This document shows positions 1-7,733 of a stretch of 16,125 nucleotides of DNA, one piece after another (positions within the stretch are counted from its first letter, which is position 1; every line of letters begins with the position of its first letter). The notes below the pieces were generated by a model. It saw only the letters and a program-made list of their open reading frames with translations. It made no database searches and was not told the DNA's origin. The DNA lies in the NCBI GenBank assembly GCA_964475515.1, contig CAYYWW010000020.1, positions 1-16,125 of the forward strand, written 5' to 3'. Source of the DNA: CAYYWW01 sp964475515. GTDB lineage: Archaea > Aenigmatarchaeota > Aenigmatarchaeia > QMZP01. Both the position numbers and the translations under genes were made by a program.

Positions 1-1241
1 TAAAAGGGCAGGTAAGTTTTTTCATGAAGGTTTTGTTTATAGTAGCTTCTGGTGCTGCTATTCTCATAGCTTTGATGCACATAAATTCATTCAGGAGCTC
101 TACTATAGAAGAAAGAGGAAGTGCTGAGTTTAAGACCGAAGTGTTAAATACGTTGCAAAAAATCATTAGTGATGATGATTGTTTGGCGTTTAAATTAGCA
201 GAGACCCTTCAAAAAGGTTCCATCGATATAAATAAACTGAAAAATTTTGTTAAGTTGTACAATGGAACAGAACCTGAATGTGCAAAAGCGTTGGATTTTG
301 ATTATAATATAAAGATTGTGCAATATCAAAAGAATTTCAATCTTTATCCGGGTGAAATAGTGATAAGAACAGTTGGATTGCTTCCTTTTATATGCACAGA
401 CTGGTTTCCAAGAAATGGTAAATTCTTCTTAATAAGATGTAATTTTGACCCAACAACTTGTCCTGGTGTTTGTGATGCATGCGCTGAATTTGACAGGTGT
501 AGAATACCAAGATGCCCGTCAAATTGCGGTAAAGACCCGGCAGTAGGATGTCCGTACAATGGTTCGTGCACAAATGTTAGAGCATGTCCTATGGGGAATC
601 CACCAAATGGTGTTTGCTGTAGATATTTGGAGTGCCCTGTTGATGCATGCGATCAGATAGTAAATTCACACGCTCCAGGTCACCCAAGTTGTTGGACCGC
701 ATTGGGTAAGTGTAATCTGTCCAAATGTACAGTAACAAGTAACTGTGCATGGCATGCCCACTGTACAAAAGGGTTTTTTGAGTACACACTGCCTTCTGGT
801 GGGTACAAAAACGTAAACTTATCTCAAAAAATATTTGATTTTGGTGTAGGGTTTGGTGCCTCAAACTTTTCTCCAGAAAAGGCACGTTATGAAGAAGTCC
901 AAATGTCTTTACCGGTAGTTATAACTTATAACCACACATTTTCTACAGAAGGTGTTGCTTATATTTATGCTGTGAAGGGTGAGTTGGAAATATTGGCAGG
1001 TACTATAGAAAATTTCTGTGATAATGTTGACAAAGACCCAACGCAACCGCTAAAACTATCAAAGGAGTTGCATATATCCTTTCCTGTGAATTATAGTTCA
1101 GGCAAGTTATGTATGACAGATTCGTGTAAAATAATAAGATGCTCGAAAGATGTCTCATTTGAAAACATAACAAAAGAGGGAGATTACATCTTAACCTTTT
1201 ACTATGACCCTACAAAAAATAAAATAGAGGTGAAAAAGTGA
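1..1241 (+). CDS. Cysteine-rich pilin-like surface protein, 5' end outside window
   Basis: The first ATG in this frame is at 24, but the frame stays open to the window edge and reads K-G-Q-V-S-F-F just before that Met. Together with the hydrophobic stretch after it (V-L-F-I-V-A-S-G-A-A-I-L-I-A-L) this is a class III, type IV pilin-like signal with processing expected between G and Q. The true start is therefore probably a few codons upstream of base 1, and starting at 24 would remove the processing site. The remaining ~400 residues are exported in this model. A block at about residues 115-250, counted from the ATG at 24, holds most of roughly 26 cysteines, including a C-C pair and C-x2-C spacings. 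The C-terminal part is probably beta-rich with N-x-S/T sequons. I recognise no named family for the Cys-rich block. The stop overlaps the next gene by 4 bp (GTGA), so the two are co-transcribed. Role inferred: minor pilin or pilus-displayed adhesin. Confidence 0.75.
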   Translation, partial: KGQVSFFMKVLFIVASGAAILIALMHINSFRSSTIEERGSAEFKTEVLNTLQKIISDDDCLAFKLAETLQKGSIDINKLKNFVKLYNGTEPECAKALDFDYNIKIVQYQKNFNLYPGEIVIRTVGLLPFICTDWFPRNGKFFLIRCNFDPTTCPGVCDACAEFDRCRIPRCPSNCGKDPAVGCPYNGSCTNVRACPMGNPPNGVCCRYLECPVDACDQIVNSHAPGHPSCWTALGKCNLSKCTVTSNCAWHAHCTKGFFEYTLPSGGYKNVNLSQKIFDFGVGFGASNFSPEKARYEEVQMSLPVVITYNHTFSTEGVAYIYAVKGELEILAGTIENFCDNVDKDPTQPLKLSKELHISFPVNYSSGKLCMTDSCKIIRCSKDVSFENITKEGDYILTFYYDPTKNKIEVKK

Positions 1242-2032
1242 TAAAAAAATATGTTATATTATTTATAGGTATTGTTCTGGTTTTAGTGATATTTCAATTC
1301 TATTCTATCAAAGAAAACGAAGATGTTATAAATGGAACAGAAGTAACAGGCTCGAATATATGCGGTAATTTTTCAGTTCCTGAATTAAAGATTATTTGCA
1401 ACGCTATTTCTGCGCAAGATCCATTCCTCTGCACACAAACAGGAAACTTTGAAGACTATTGCTATGAGTCGGTGTTTTCTACATCAAAAAATCTTTCAGA
1501 GGGATTATGCAACAAATTTTATCAATATTATCCAAGAAGTGTTTGTTACCTGAACTTGGCAAAACTAAAAAGAAATCCTTCTTATTGTGAGGAAACTGGT
1601 GGGATGTATCAGCAATGCTCTTGGGAACTTGCCAAAGTAATGAAAAAACCCGAGTTATGCAGTAATATAGAAGTAGACTGTGAAAAATATCAATGCGTAG
1701 CTGAAGTCATGGAAAATTCATCTTATTGCGAAATGGTTCCTGATATCCCAGAAAGAAAATTATGTTACACAAAGCTGTTAGAAAATGCAACTGTTGATAA
1801 TTGTAAGGAGTATGTTCCAGAAATACCCACAGTGCTTTATCTTCCGGACTGTATTAGATATTTGGCCGAGCGTGATAATAACATCACCCTCTGCAACTTC
1901 ATTGAAAACAAAGAATTAAAATGGAAATGTTTTGCGACAGTTTCTGATACTATAAGTATATGCAATAGTTCCGCTGATAATTTCTGGAAGGAGTTCTGTG
2001 AGATTGAATTTATAAAAGCACATGGTTTATGA
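1238..2032 (+). CDS. Membrane-anchored cysteine-repeat protein, unknown function
   Basis: This 264-residue protein starts at GTG 1238, overlapping the previous stop, with AGAGGTG about 6 bp upstream as ribosome binding site. Residues 4-22 form one transmembrane or uncleaved signal segment; the rest is predicted to be outside the cell. It has 19 cysteines in a quasi-periodic pattern: short helical units with a Cys near each end, recurring about every 30-40 residues (P-S-Y-C, P-E-L-C, S-S-Y-C, I-T-L-C followed by a second Cys 10-20 residues later). This suggests a solenoid of disulfide-stapled helical hairpins. Several N-x-S/T sequons are present. I know no enzymatic motif that fits. Operon position beside a pilin-like gene and before the pilus platform gene suggests a surface or assembly role, which is inference. 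It ends 36 bp before the next gene, which has its own promoter. Confidence 0.75.
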   Translation: MIKKYVILFIGIVLVLVIFQFYSIKENEDVINGTEVTGSNICGNFSVPELKIICNAISAQDPFLCTQTGNFEDYCYESVFSTSKNLSEGLCNKFYQYYPRSVCYLNLAKLKRNPSYCEETGGMYQQCSWELAKVMKKPELCSNIEVDCEKYQCVAEVMENSSYCEMVPDIPERKLCYTKLLENATVDNCKEYVPEIPTVLYLPDCIRYLAERDNNITLCNFIENKELKWKCFATVSDTISICNSSADNFWKEFCEIEFIKAHGL

Positions 2033-2038
2033 TGATGG

Positions 2039-2046
2039 ATTTAAAC
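2039..2046 (+). promoter_or_regulatory. TATA box for the TadC/FlaJ-like gene
   Basis: ATTTAAAC is centred about 26-27 bp upstream of the ATG at 2069. No Shine-Dalgarno sequence lies before that ATG. The spacing matches an archaeal promoter driving a leaderless transcript that begins at or next to the start codon. Confidence 0.6.
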
Positions 2047-2068
2047 ACGGTTAGACAAATTATTTAAT

Positions 2069-4141
2069 ATGGTTTACGATTCTGAAGAATTCTTAATCCA
2101 GCCAAGCAGATACTTCCAACTTTTCGTTGAGGAAGAAAAAGTGAAATTGTCTTTTTTTGAAAAAATGTGCAAATTATCTCACAAGGTATTGAAAATAAAA
2201 TCACCTGAATTTATAAGAAAAAAATTAGAAAACCCTATATATCTATCAGGGATGAAAGCGAACCCTGATGAGGTTTTTTCTTTTTTCATTACATCGTTTC
2301 TGTTTTCTTTTTTGATTTTTTTGCCAATATCTTTAATAGATTTCCCGTCAACTGTTATTTTTTTGTTCTTTCCGTTCTTTATAGCATACAATGTCATCAG
2401 TTATCCTCAATTCTATTCTGATGTAGTAAAAATCAGGGCAGGAAATGAAACCGTAAGTATAATACTGTACATGGTAACGTATCTTTCACTTATTCCGGTG
2501 TATGAAAAAGCTATTCAGTTTGCTGCATCGCACTGTCACGGTCCTTTAGGTAATGATTTGAAAAAGGTTGTCTGGGATGTTCATTCTGGCCGATTTACCA
2601 ACATAAAAGAAGCACTCTCTGTTTACAGCAGAAAGTGGTATTTATGGAATGAGGAATTTGTAAATTCTCTTGTGCTTCTTCAATCACTTGAATTCCAACC
2701 AAGTAACGAACAGCGTAACGAAACTATGAGAACAGCTGTGGATAGAATAATAAACAGCACGTATAACAAGATGGAAGAGTACGCAGCGAGTTTAAAGATG
2801 CCTTCGACACTTTTAATGATGTTTGGTATAATGCTTCCATTAATGGGCCTTGTAATGTTTCCTTTGGTCAGTATATTCCTCACAAACACCGTTAACCCTT
2901 TGTATGTGGGGATGGGGTATACAGTTTTTTTGCCATTTTTCCTTTGGTGGTTTTTGTACAGGATGATGTCGAAGAGGCCTGCAACGTATTCTCATTCTGA
3001 TAGATTAGAAGAGGTTTCACCCGAGAGTTACATAACGATCGAAAGGCTCAAAATAAAAATACCTATAGTTCCTCTTGCCATTCTCATAGGCTTTATAGTA
3101 GCAATTCCCGGTATTTTGTATTATTTAGAACTATATTCACATTACTCATTTATTTTCTCTACTTTTCCAGAAAACCAAGCCATGATCAAATGGGAAGAAT
3201 ATTCCTTAAGCAGATATGAACCAGCTGTTATGATTAACGATACATTCAGAGCTATATTTTTAATTTGGGGGTTGGGCGTAGCGATAGTGTTATTAACGTA
3301 TCTGAGGACTAAAAAGGCATATAATTTTGATTTATTTGTAAGAAGGTTGGAGAAGGATTTTGAAAGCGGACTCTTTGAGCTTCAAAGTGCTCTTCATCAG
3401 AACATACCAATAGAAACAGCTATAGCAAAAGTAATAGAACAATATAAAAGATTGAAGAAAACGCAGAATCCTATATTTCTTTTCTTCTCTGAATTGTACA
3501 ACAGAATGATTGAATTTGCTGCTACCATGGAAGAGATACTTTTCGGTGAAGATGGTTTACTTGTTAACCTACCTTCTTCACTTATAAAAAATGTTATGGG
3601 CATTGTTACAAGTTCTCTTTCTAAAGGACCGGTTGTAGCATCTAATGTAACGAAGAATGTTGTTATCTATCTCGGTAAAATAAGAGAGATAGAACATATG
3701 ATTTCCCAAAGTATGAGAGAAGTTGTCTCAACTTTAACAATGCAGGGCAAATTTATCGCTCCATTTATAGCTGGTATTGTGGCGTCTGCCAGTGTTGTTA
3801 TTATACAATTTTTACAATCAATAGCAAAAGCGATCAAATCAATTGAGCAAATGTATAATTTTGGGACCAACATTGGTAGTAGCATGGCTGATACAATATC
3901 TTTGTTGAATTTGAAAAAAGTTATGCCTCCAACCATAATGGAATTAATTGCTGGTATATACCTGATAGAAAGTGTTATAATAATTGCGATTTTCATTACA
4001 GGTATTACACGCGGTTTTAGTAAAGTATATCGTGACTACTATATTTCCAGGTTTGTAGCAATATCAGTCATATTATTTACAATAGTTTTCTTTGTTATGG
4101 TGTTCATGTTTCAACCAATACTTTCGAGTGTCGGAGGATAA
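2069..4141 (+). CDS. Tandem TadC/FlaJ-like (T2SF family) pilus assembly platform protein
   Basis: This 690-residue polytopic membrane protein has the layout of archaeal type II secretion F / TadC / FlaJ proteins. It has an N-terminal cytoplasmic segment and a first pair of helices (about 70-110), then a helical cytoplasmic domain and more helices (about 245-300 and 333-355). A second F-like half follows: helix near 395-412, a long charged helical domain (about 420-560, beginning F-V-R-R-L-E-K-D-F-E-S-G-L-F-E-L), and closing helices near 565-590, 630-650 and 667-686. Roughly nine membrane helices are visible, and the length is about twice a single-domain bacterial GspF core unit. In the family this protein is the inner-membrane platform on which a GspE/FlaI-type ATPase pushes pilin subunits into the fibre. 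No such ATPase is in this window; it may lie upstream. The downstream string of pilin-like genes supports the role. It uses a leaderless start at 2069, and its last codons carry the RBS of the next gene. Confidence 0.85.
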   Translation: MVYDSEEFLIQPSRYFQLFVEEEKVKLSFFEKMCKLSHKVLKIKSPEFIRKKLENPIYLSGMKANPDEVFSFFITSFLFSFLIFLPISLIDFPSTVIFLFFPFFIAYNVISYPQFYSDVVKIRAGNETVSIILYMVTYLSLIPVYEKAIQFAASHCHGPLGNDLKKVVWDVHSGRFTNIKEALSVYSRKWYLWNEEFVNSLVLLQSLEFQPSNEQRNETMRTAVDRIINSTYNKMEEYAASLKMPSTLLMMFGIMLPLMGLVMFPLVSIFLTNTVNPLYVGMGYTVFLPFFLWWFLYRMMSKRPATYSHSDRLEEVSPESYITIERLKIKIPIVPLAILIGFIVAIPGILYYLELYSHYSFIFSTFPENQAMIKWEEYSLSRYEPAVMINDTFRAIFLIWGLGVAIVLLTYLRTKKAYNFDLFVRRLEKDFESGLFELQSALHQNIPIETAIAKVIEQYKRLKKTQNPIFLFFSELYNRMIEFAATMEEILFGEDGLLVNLPSSLIKNVMGIVTSSLSKGPVVASNVTKNVVIYLGKIREIEHMISQSMREVVSTLTMQGKFIAPFIAGIVASASVVIIQFLQSIAKAIKSIEQMYNFGTNIGSSMADTISLLNLKKVMPPTIMELIAGIYLIESVIIIAIFITGITRGFSKVYRDYYISRFVAISVILFTIVFFVMVFMFQPILSSVGG

Positions 4142-4143
4142 AA

Positions 4144-4533
4144 ATGGAATCAATTAAACAACTTTTGTTTTTGATCGCTGCAATAGCAGGTATGCTTATT
4201 GTAATAAGTACTGCATCTTTGCTTAAAATAGAGAGCCCGTTCCAGAAAGAAACCCTTGAGGGAGATAAAAATTACGTTGCGAATTCAATTGCGGATCACA
4301 TCTATAAATGCATGGAAAAGAACACCAGAAGACGTGGTGCTATTATATGTTCAAGGATAACTGTAAATTCAGAAGAAGTGATAGCACCGGATGATGTATT
4401 GAGTGCTCTGAAAAATAGGGGATTTGATGAATCTAAAGTAAAAATAGAAGAATCCGACTTAAGAGGTGAAATTATAATTAGATACGAAAACGAAAACATA
4501 TATGTGAAAAAAATTGTAAAGAGTGTTGAATGA
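4144..4533 (+). CDS. Small pilin-like membrane protein, two-Cys family
   Basis: This 129-residue protein follows the platform gene by 2 bp, with GGAGGAT embedded in the end of that gene as ribosome binding site. Residues 6-27 are a hydrophobic helix; the rest is a small domain predicted outside the membrane. The domain has two cysteines about 14 residues apart (I-Y-K-C and I-I-C-S), a charged middle, and a C-terminal beta-type pattern I-I-I-R-Y-E-N-E-N. The same order of elements occurs in the proteins at 4535 and 5371, so these look like paralogues. It has no clear K-G processing site. Role inferred from context: minor pilin or accessory subunit of the pilus-like machine. Confidence 0.75.
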   Translation: MESIKQLLFLIAAIAGMLIVISTASLLKIESPFQKETLEGDKNYVANSIADHIYKCMEKNTRRRGAIICSRITVNSEEVIAPDDVLSALKNRGFDESKVKIEESDLRGEIIIRYENENIYVKKIVKSVE

Positions 4534-4534
4534 T

Positions 4535-5374
4535 ATGAAAGGACTGGCTTTAAACATTATTTGGGCTATTGTAATAGCATTGGCTTCTTTATTCGTTCTC
4601 TTATCGCTAATGGGAACCTTTAAGGTGGCATCAAACTGGTTTTATTGTAATGTGTACATAGGAATATCTAACTTTTTCACCGGAGAAGAGAACGCTCCTG
4701 TGCCTGATTTTTGCAAACATGCTGTCAGTGATAATTTTGAAATTGTAAATATAGACAAAAGCGATAATAAAATATTCTCTAGAATTTTATTGGCGCATAT
4801 AATAGCATGCTGGAAAAATTCTGAAACACTTGGTTTGTATGAAAATCATCCATGTTATGAAATACATTTAATTAACACCGTGAACAATGTTACTGAGCAA
4901 AACGTAAGTGATATTTTGATAAATGAAGATCATTGTAAATCCATTGAGAATGTTGATTATGGTTGTGGAGCCAGAAATCAAATTCTTTGGAATATAGAAG
5001 GTAGTGTTTGGCCATTTATCACACCGAGAGACATATCAGATGCTATAAATTCTATTACTGAACCATCACCTGTACCTGTAAATGACGCCATGTTCACAAT
5101 TACGCCTGTCAATAAGAAAACTGAATTAAAAAACCTTTTGAGTTCTGATATACCAGAACAGATATGTGGTAGCACCGGTTGTTCTTTCTGGGAGTACAAC
5201 AAAACAACAAACAGTGTTAAATTTATTATAGGGTCTGGTATTTACTCGTATGACATTGATCTTGTTCTTTCCTATTTGGAAAGGAACGGTCTGATAAATT
5301 CTGTTATAAATGATCAAAAGATAATATTAATTGAGTATAACGGTGCCAAAGATGCGGTGGAGGTGATAGGTTGA
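4535..5374 (+). CDS. Pilin-like secreted protein with class III-type N-terminus
   Basis: I place the start at ATG 4535, directly after the previous stop, giving 280 residues that begin M-K-G-L-A-L. This puts a K-G processing site before a hydrophobic helix (about residues 5-27), as in neighbouring genes. An in-frame GTG at 4523 would add four residues inside the upstream gene and has no better RBS. After the helix come an I-I-A-C-W motif and a second Cys in P-C-Y-E, matching the two-Cys pattern of the 5371 product. Further cysteines follow (D-H-C, Y-G-C-G, I-C-G-S-T-G-C). The end resembles the small paralogues (I-I-L-I-E-Y-N). Several N-x-S/T sequons suggest glycosylation outside the cell. 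It is probably a larger minor pilin. Its end overlaps the next gene by 4 bp (TTGA). Confidence 0.75.
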   Translation: MKGLALNIIWAIVIALASLFVLLSLMGTFKVASNWFYCNVYIGISNFFTGEENAPVPDFCKHAVSDNFEIVNIDKSDNKIFSRILLAHIIACWKNSETLGLYENHPCYEIHLINTVNNVTEQNVSDILINEDHCKSIENVDYGCGARNQILWNIEGSVWPFITPRDISDAINSITEPSPVPVNDAMFTITPVNKKTELKNLLSSDIPEQICGSTGCSFWEYNKTTNSVKFIIGSGIYSYDIDLVLSYLERNGLINSVINDQKIILIEYNGAKDAVEVIG

Positions 5375-5778
5375 AAGGTGCAAGTATGGGTCTGGAGGCT
5401 GTTGTAAAATGGATTATTCTCATAGCAGTTGCTGCTGTTGTGGTAAATCTAATAGTTTTCTTTTCAGATGAAATAAAAGGATACATTTATGGATTCATGG
5501 ATAATGAAAATTTCGAACCCGAAGTAATCGAAGTTAATAGCTTCTCTACAAGTCAATTTATGACTTATATCAGGGCCTGTTGGGACCGTACAGGAGAACG
5601 GTTTGACAGAGATGCGGTGTGTTATATTCTCAAAGGTGACATGAATGATGTTGACAAGAGCGTTATTCAAAGCTCACTAGAGGACATTAGTGTAGACGTA
5701 AGTAGGTTTGATAAATATAAGGGAATTGCTGTCATAAGATTCGAAAATATAGGAAATAAGATAGTAGTAGAAAGTTAA
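5371..5778 (+). CDS. Small pilin-like protein, two-Cys family
   Basis: This 135-residue protein starts at TTG 5371, 4-5 bp after a strong GGAGGTGAT ribosome binding site and overlapping the previous stop. That start gives M-K-G-A-S-M-G-L-E followed by a long hydrophobic helix (about residues 10-30), the class III pilin layout with K-G processing and a Glu near the start of the helix. An ATG at 5386 would lose the K-G site. The domain after the helix carries I-R-A-C-W and, about 14 residues later, V-C-Y-I, then ends with I-A-V-I-R-F-E-N. This closely parallels the 4144 and 4535 products. The two cysteines probably form a disulfide outside the cell. Function inferred from context: pilus subunit or accessory subunit. 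Confidence 0.75.
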   Translation: MKGASMGLEAVVKWIILIAVAAVVVNLIVFFSDEIKGYIYGFMDNENFEPEVIEVNSFSTSQFMTYIRACWDRTGERFDRDAVCYILKGDMNDVDKSVIQSSLEDISVDVSRFDKYKGIAVIRFENIGNKIVVES

Positions 5779-5780
5779 CT

Positions 5781-6305
5781 ATGAAGGCGGTATCGGAATG
5801 GATTTGGATTATTGGAGGTGTCATGGTAGGTCTTGCTATTTTTTCTTTTGCCTATACCAACATGATCGAAACAAACCAGGTAGTAATAGAACAGAGAAGC
5901 ATCGAGGGTTTTAATGAAATGAAAAACATTATAAATAATCTTTGTTGGAGTTTTTCTGGAAATAAAAGACATTACACATTATCTTTGGGTGAAACTGTAG
6001 AAGGAATATATGCTGCAAAAGATAGATACGAAGAGTATACGAAAGAGCAACTTATGAATAAGATAATTTCAAAGGAAAGATCAGAGGGAGAATACATATG
6101 TATAAAAATTCAGGGAAAAAGGTTGAATTGTGAAAAGCTTGATTGTAAAGCTGTTATGCCATTCATGGGTTCTGTGCCAGAAGAGTTTTCACTCAGTAAA
6201 TTGATAAACAGATTAACAGGCACTGGTTCTGTATCTAATTATTATCTTGAATTTACAAGGACGCCAACAAACGTAACGGTTGACTTCTCCACCGCAAAAA
6301 CATAG
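5781..6305 (+). CDS. Pilin-like secreted protein (KA-VSEW N-terminus)
   Basis: This 174-residue protein starts 2 bp after the previous stop. It begins M-K-A-V-S-E-W-I-W and runs into a hydrophobic helix to about residue 25, resembling a short prepilin signal cut after K-A. The remainder has five cysteines (L-C-W near 55, then Y-I-C-I, L-N-C and L-D-C clustered near 105-120) and ends in a beta-like stretch. It lacks the Cys-x13-Cys spacing of the 4144/5371 pair, so it is a different subtype. No clear Shine-Dalgarno sequence is visible, so translation is probably coupled to the upstream gene. I assign it to the pilus locus by position and N-terminal layout only. Confidence 0.7.
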   Translation: MKAVSEWIWIIGGVMVGLAIFSFAYTNMIETNQVVIEQRSIEGFNEMKNIINNLCWSFSGNKRHYTLSLGETVEGIYAAKDRYEEYTKEQLMNKIISKERSEGEYICIKIQGKRLNCEKLDCKAVMPFMGSVPEEFSLSKLINRLTGTGSVSNYYLEFTRTPTNVTVDFSTAKT

Positions 6306-6313
6306 TTTTATTA
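6306..6313 (+). promoter_or_regulatory. Possible TATA box for the pilin-papain gene
   Basis: TTTTATTA lies about 26-29 bp before the ATG at 6339, and no Shine-Dalgarno sequence is present before that ATG. The match is weaker than those before 2069 and 9289, so this is a tentative leaderless promoter. Confidence 0.35.
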
Positions 6314-6338
6314 CAAAAAATGAACAAATATAGATTAG

Positions 6339-7733
6339 ATGAGCTCAACGGAATTCATAGTTTTAGGTGGAATGGTAATCGCGGGTTTGTTATTTTTTTT
6401 AATGACACAGACATTTGTATTTGAATGGGGAACTTGGACACAAGAGTACATATATAAAAGCGAGGCCAAAGGAATAGTTTCATTAATAGAAAGAGTATCA
6501 AAAGAGCCTAATGAATTGGTTTATTACTCTTACAACATATCGCTTTCCAACATAACAGTAAAAAGTGGCATTCTTACGTATGAAAAAAACGGCTTGTCTT
6601 ATTCTTTTCATGTTCCAGAGAATGTAAATGATGTCGTTATGACCGAAGTTTCATCAATATGCATAGAAAAATCCGGGGATGAAATAATAATAAACCAAAC
6701 ATGTCCTGAGTGTAATATGGATTCTTTTTGCACACCAAATGAGTGTGATAGTAACTGTCCTGATTGTTATGGACCTGATCCTGCATGTATAGGTGATGGT
6801 GCTTGCAATAAAGACATAGGTGAAAACTGCTTAAATTCTGTTGATTGTTCTTGTAAGCAAGGTATATGCTGCCCATCTTCTCCAGATAGTGATGAGAACG
6901 GATGCTCTAAAATATCAGGTTTGGATAAAGGAGAAGAATGTTTTTGCGATAATCAATGCACCAGCAATCTTGAATGTAATCCAACGACTAAAGGTTTCAC
7001 TGCATATAAAAAGGCTTGTTGTGAAAAAGGGAAAAATTGGGATGGTAGTAAATGCGTTCAACCTGTATGTACTTATCCTTGCTCATCTGGTTGTAAACTT
7101 CCTGAAAAATGGGACTGGAGGAATGTTAATGGTATAAATTATCTGAACCCTGTAAGAAATCAAGCTCATTGTGGAAGTTGCTGGGCATTTTCTGCGATAG
7201 GTGCTATAGAAGGGACTTATAATGTTGAAAATAACTGCCCAGCATGTAATAAAGATTTATCTGAACAGATTCTTGTTTCTAATTCAAATCCTTGTTGTGG
7301 TTTTTGTGGTAGTTGTAATGGTGGGTGGCCCCATAAAGCATTGTCATATGCTTCTTCAAATGGAGTATGTGATGAATCATGTTACCCATATGAATCAGGT
7401 AGTTTTGGTTTGAATCCATATTTTCCGTGTAATATATGTTCTGACTACCTTAATAGATTATGGAAACTCAGTTCGTTCGGTGCTGTAAGCTCAAACATTA
7501 ATGATATAAAAAGAGCTATAATTTGCTATGGTCCGCTATCCATTGCTTCAATGAATTGGAGGCATGCCATAGTCTTGGTTGGTTATGACGATACTAAACA
7601 AAGGTGGATAATTAGAAACAGTTGGGGCAGTGGTTGGGGAGACAGTGGATATGGATACATTCCTTATTCAGGTCATCAATACAGTGACCTGAAAAATTAT
7701 GTTTATTACATAAAAGGTGTTATATCACCATGA
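6339..7733 (+). CDS. Pilin-like domain fused to a papain-family (C1A) cysteine protease
   Basis: This 464-residue protein has three parts. Residues 1-118 resemble archaeal pilins: M-S-S-T-E-F, one hydrophobic helix (about 6-25), then a beta-rich segment with N-x-S/T sequons. Residues about 119-252 are a cysteine-rich linker. Residues about 253-464 are a complete papain core that begins with the usual mature N-terminus (L-P-E-K-W-D-W-R). Active-site residues are visible: Q275 (oxyanion hole), C281 in C-G-S-C-W-A-F, H409 in R-H-A-I-V-L-V-G-Y and N427 in I-R-N-S-W-G. The conserved G-S-C-N-G-G and Y-P-Y-E motifs are also present. The normal I29 inhibitory propeptide is absent, and its place is taken by the pilin-like and Cys-rich parts. 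Expected activity: extracellular thiol endopeptidase tethered to the membrane or built into a pilus. Targets are unknown; processing of neighbouring surface proteins or of host proteins is inference. The stop overlaps the next gene by 4 bp. Confidence 0.88.
   Translation: MSSTEFIVLGGMVIAGLLFFLMTQTFVFEWGTWTQEYIYKSEAKGIVSLIERVSKEPNELVYYSYNISLSNITVKSGILTYEKNGLSYSFHVPENVNDVVMTEVSSICIEKSGDEIIINQTCPECNMDSFCTPNECDSNCPDCYGPDPACIGDGACNKDIGENCLNSVDCSCKQGICCPSSPDSDENGCSKISGLDKGEECFCDNQCTSNLECNPTTKGFTAYKKACCEKGKNWDGSKCVQPVCTYPCSSGCKLPEKWDWRNVNGINYLNPVRNQAHCGSCWAFSAIGAIEGTYNVENNCPACNKDLSEQILVSNSNPCCGFCGSCNGGWPHKALSYASSNGVCDESCYPYESGSFGLNPYFPCNICSDYLNRLWKLSSFGAVSSNINDIKRAIICYGPLSIASMNWRHAIVLVGYDDTKQRWIIRNSWGSGWGDSGYGYIPYSGHQYSDLKNYVYYIKGVISP

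Noticed and set aside
589..885. Reverse-strand ORF of 98 codons
   Set aside because: It lies opposite the Cys-rich block of the first gene, has no RBS or promoter, and its composition reflects the opposite frame.
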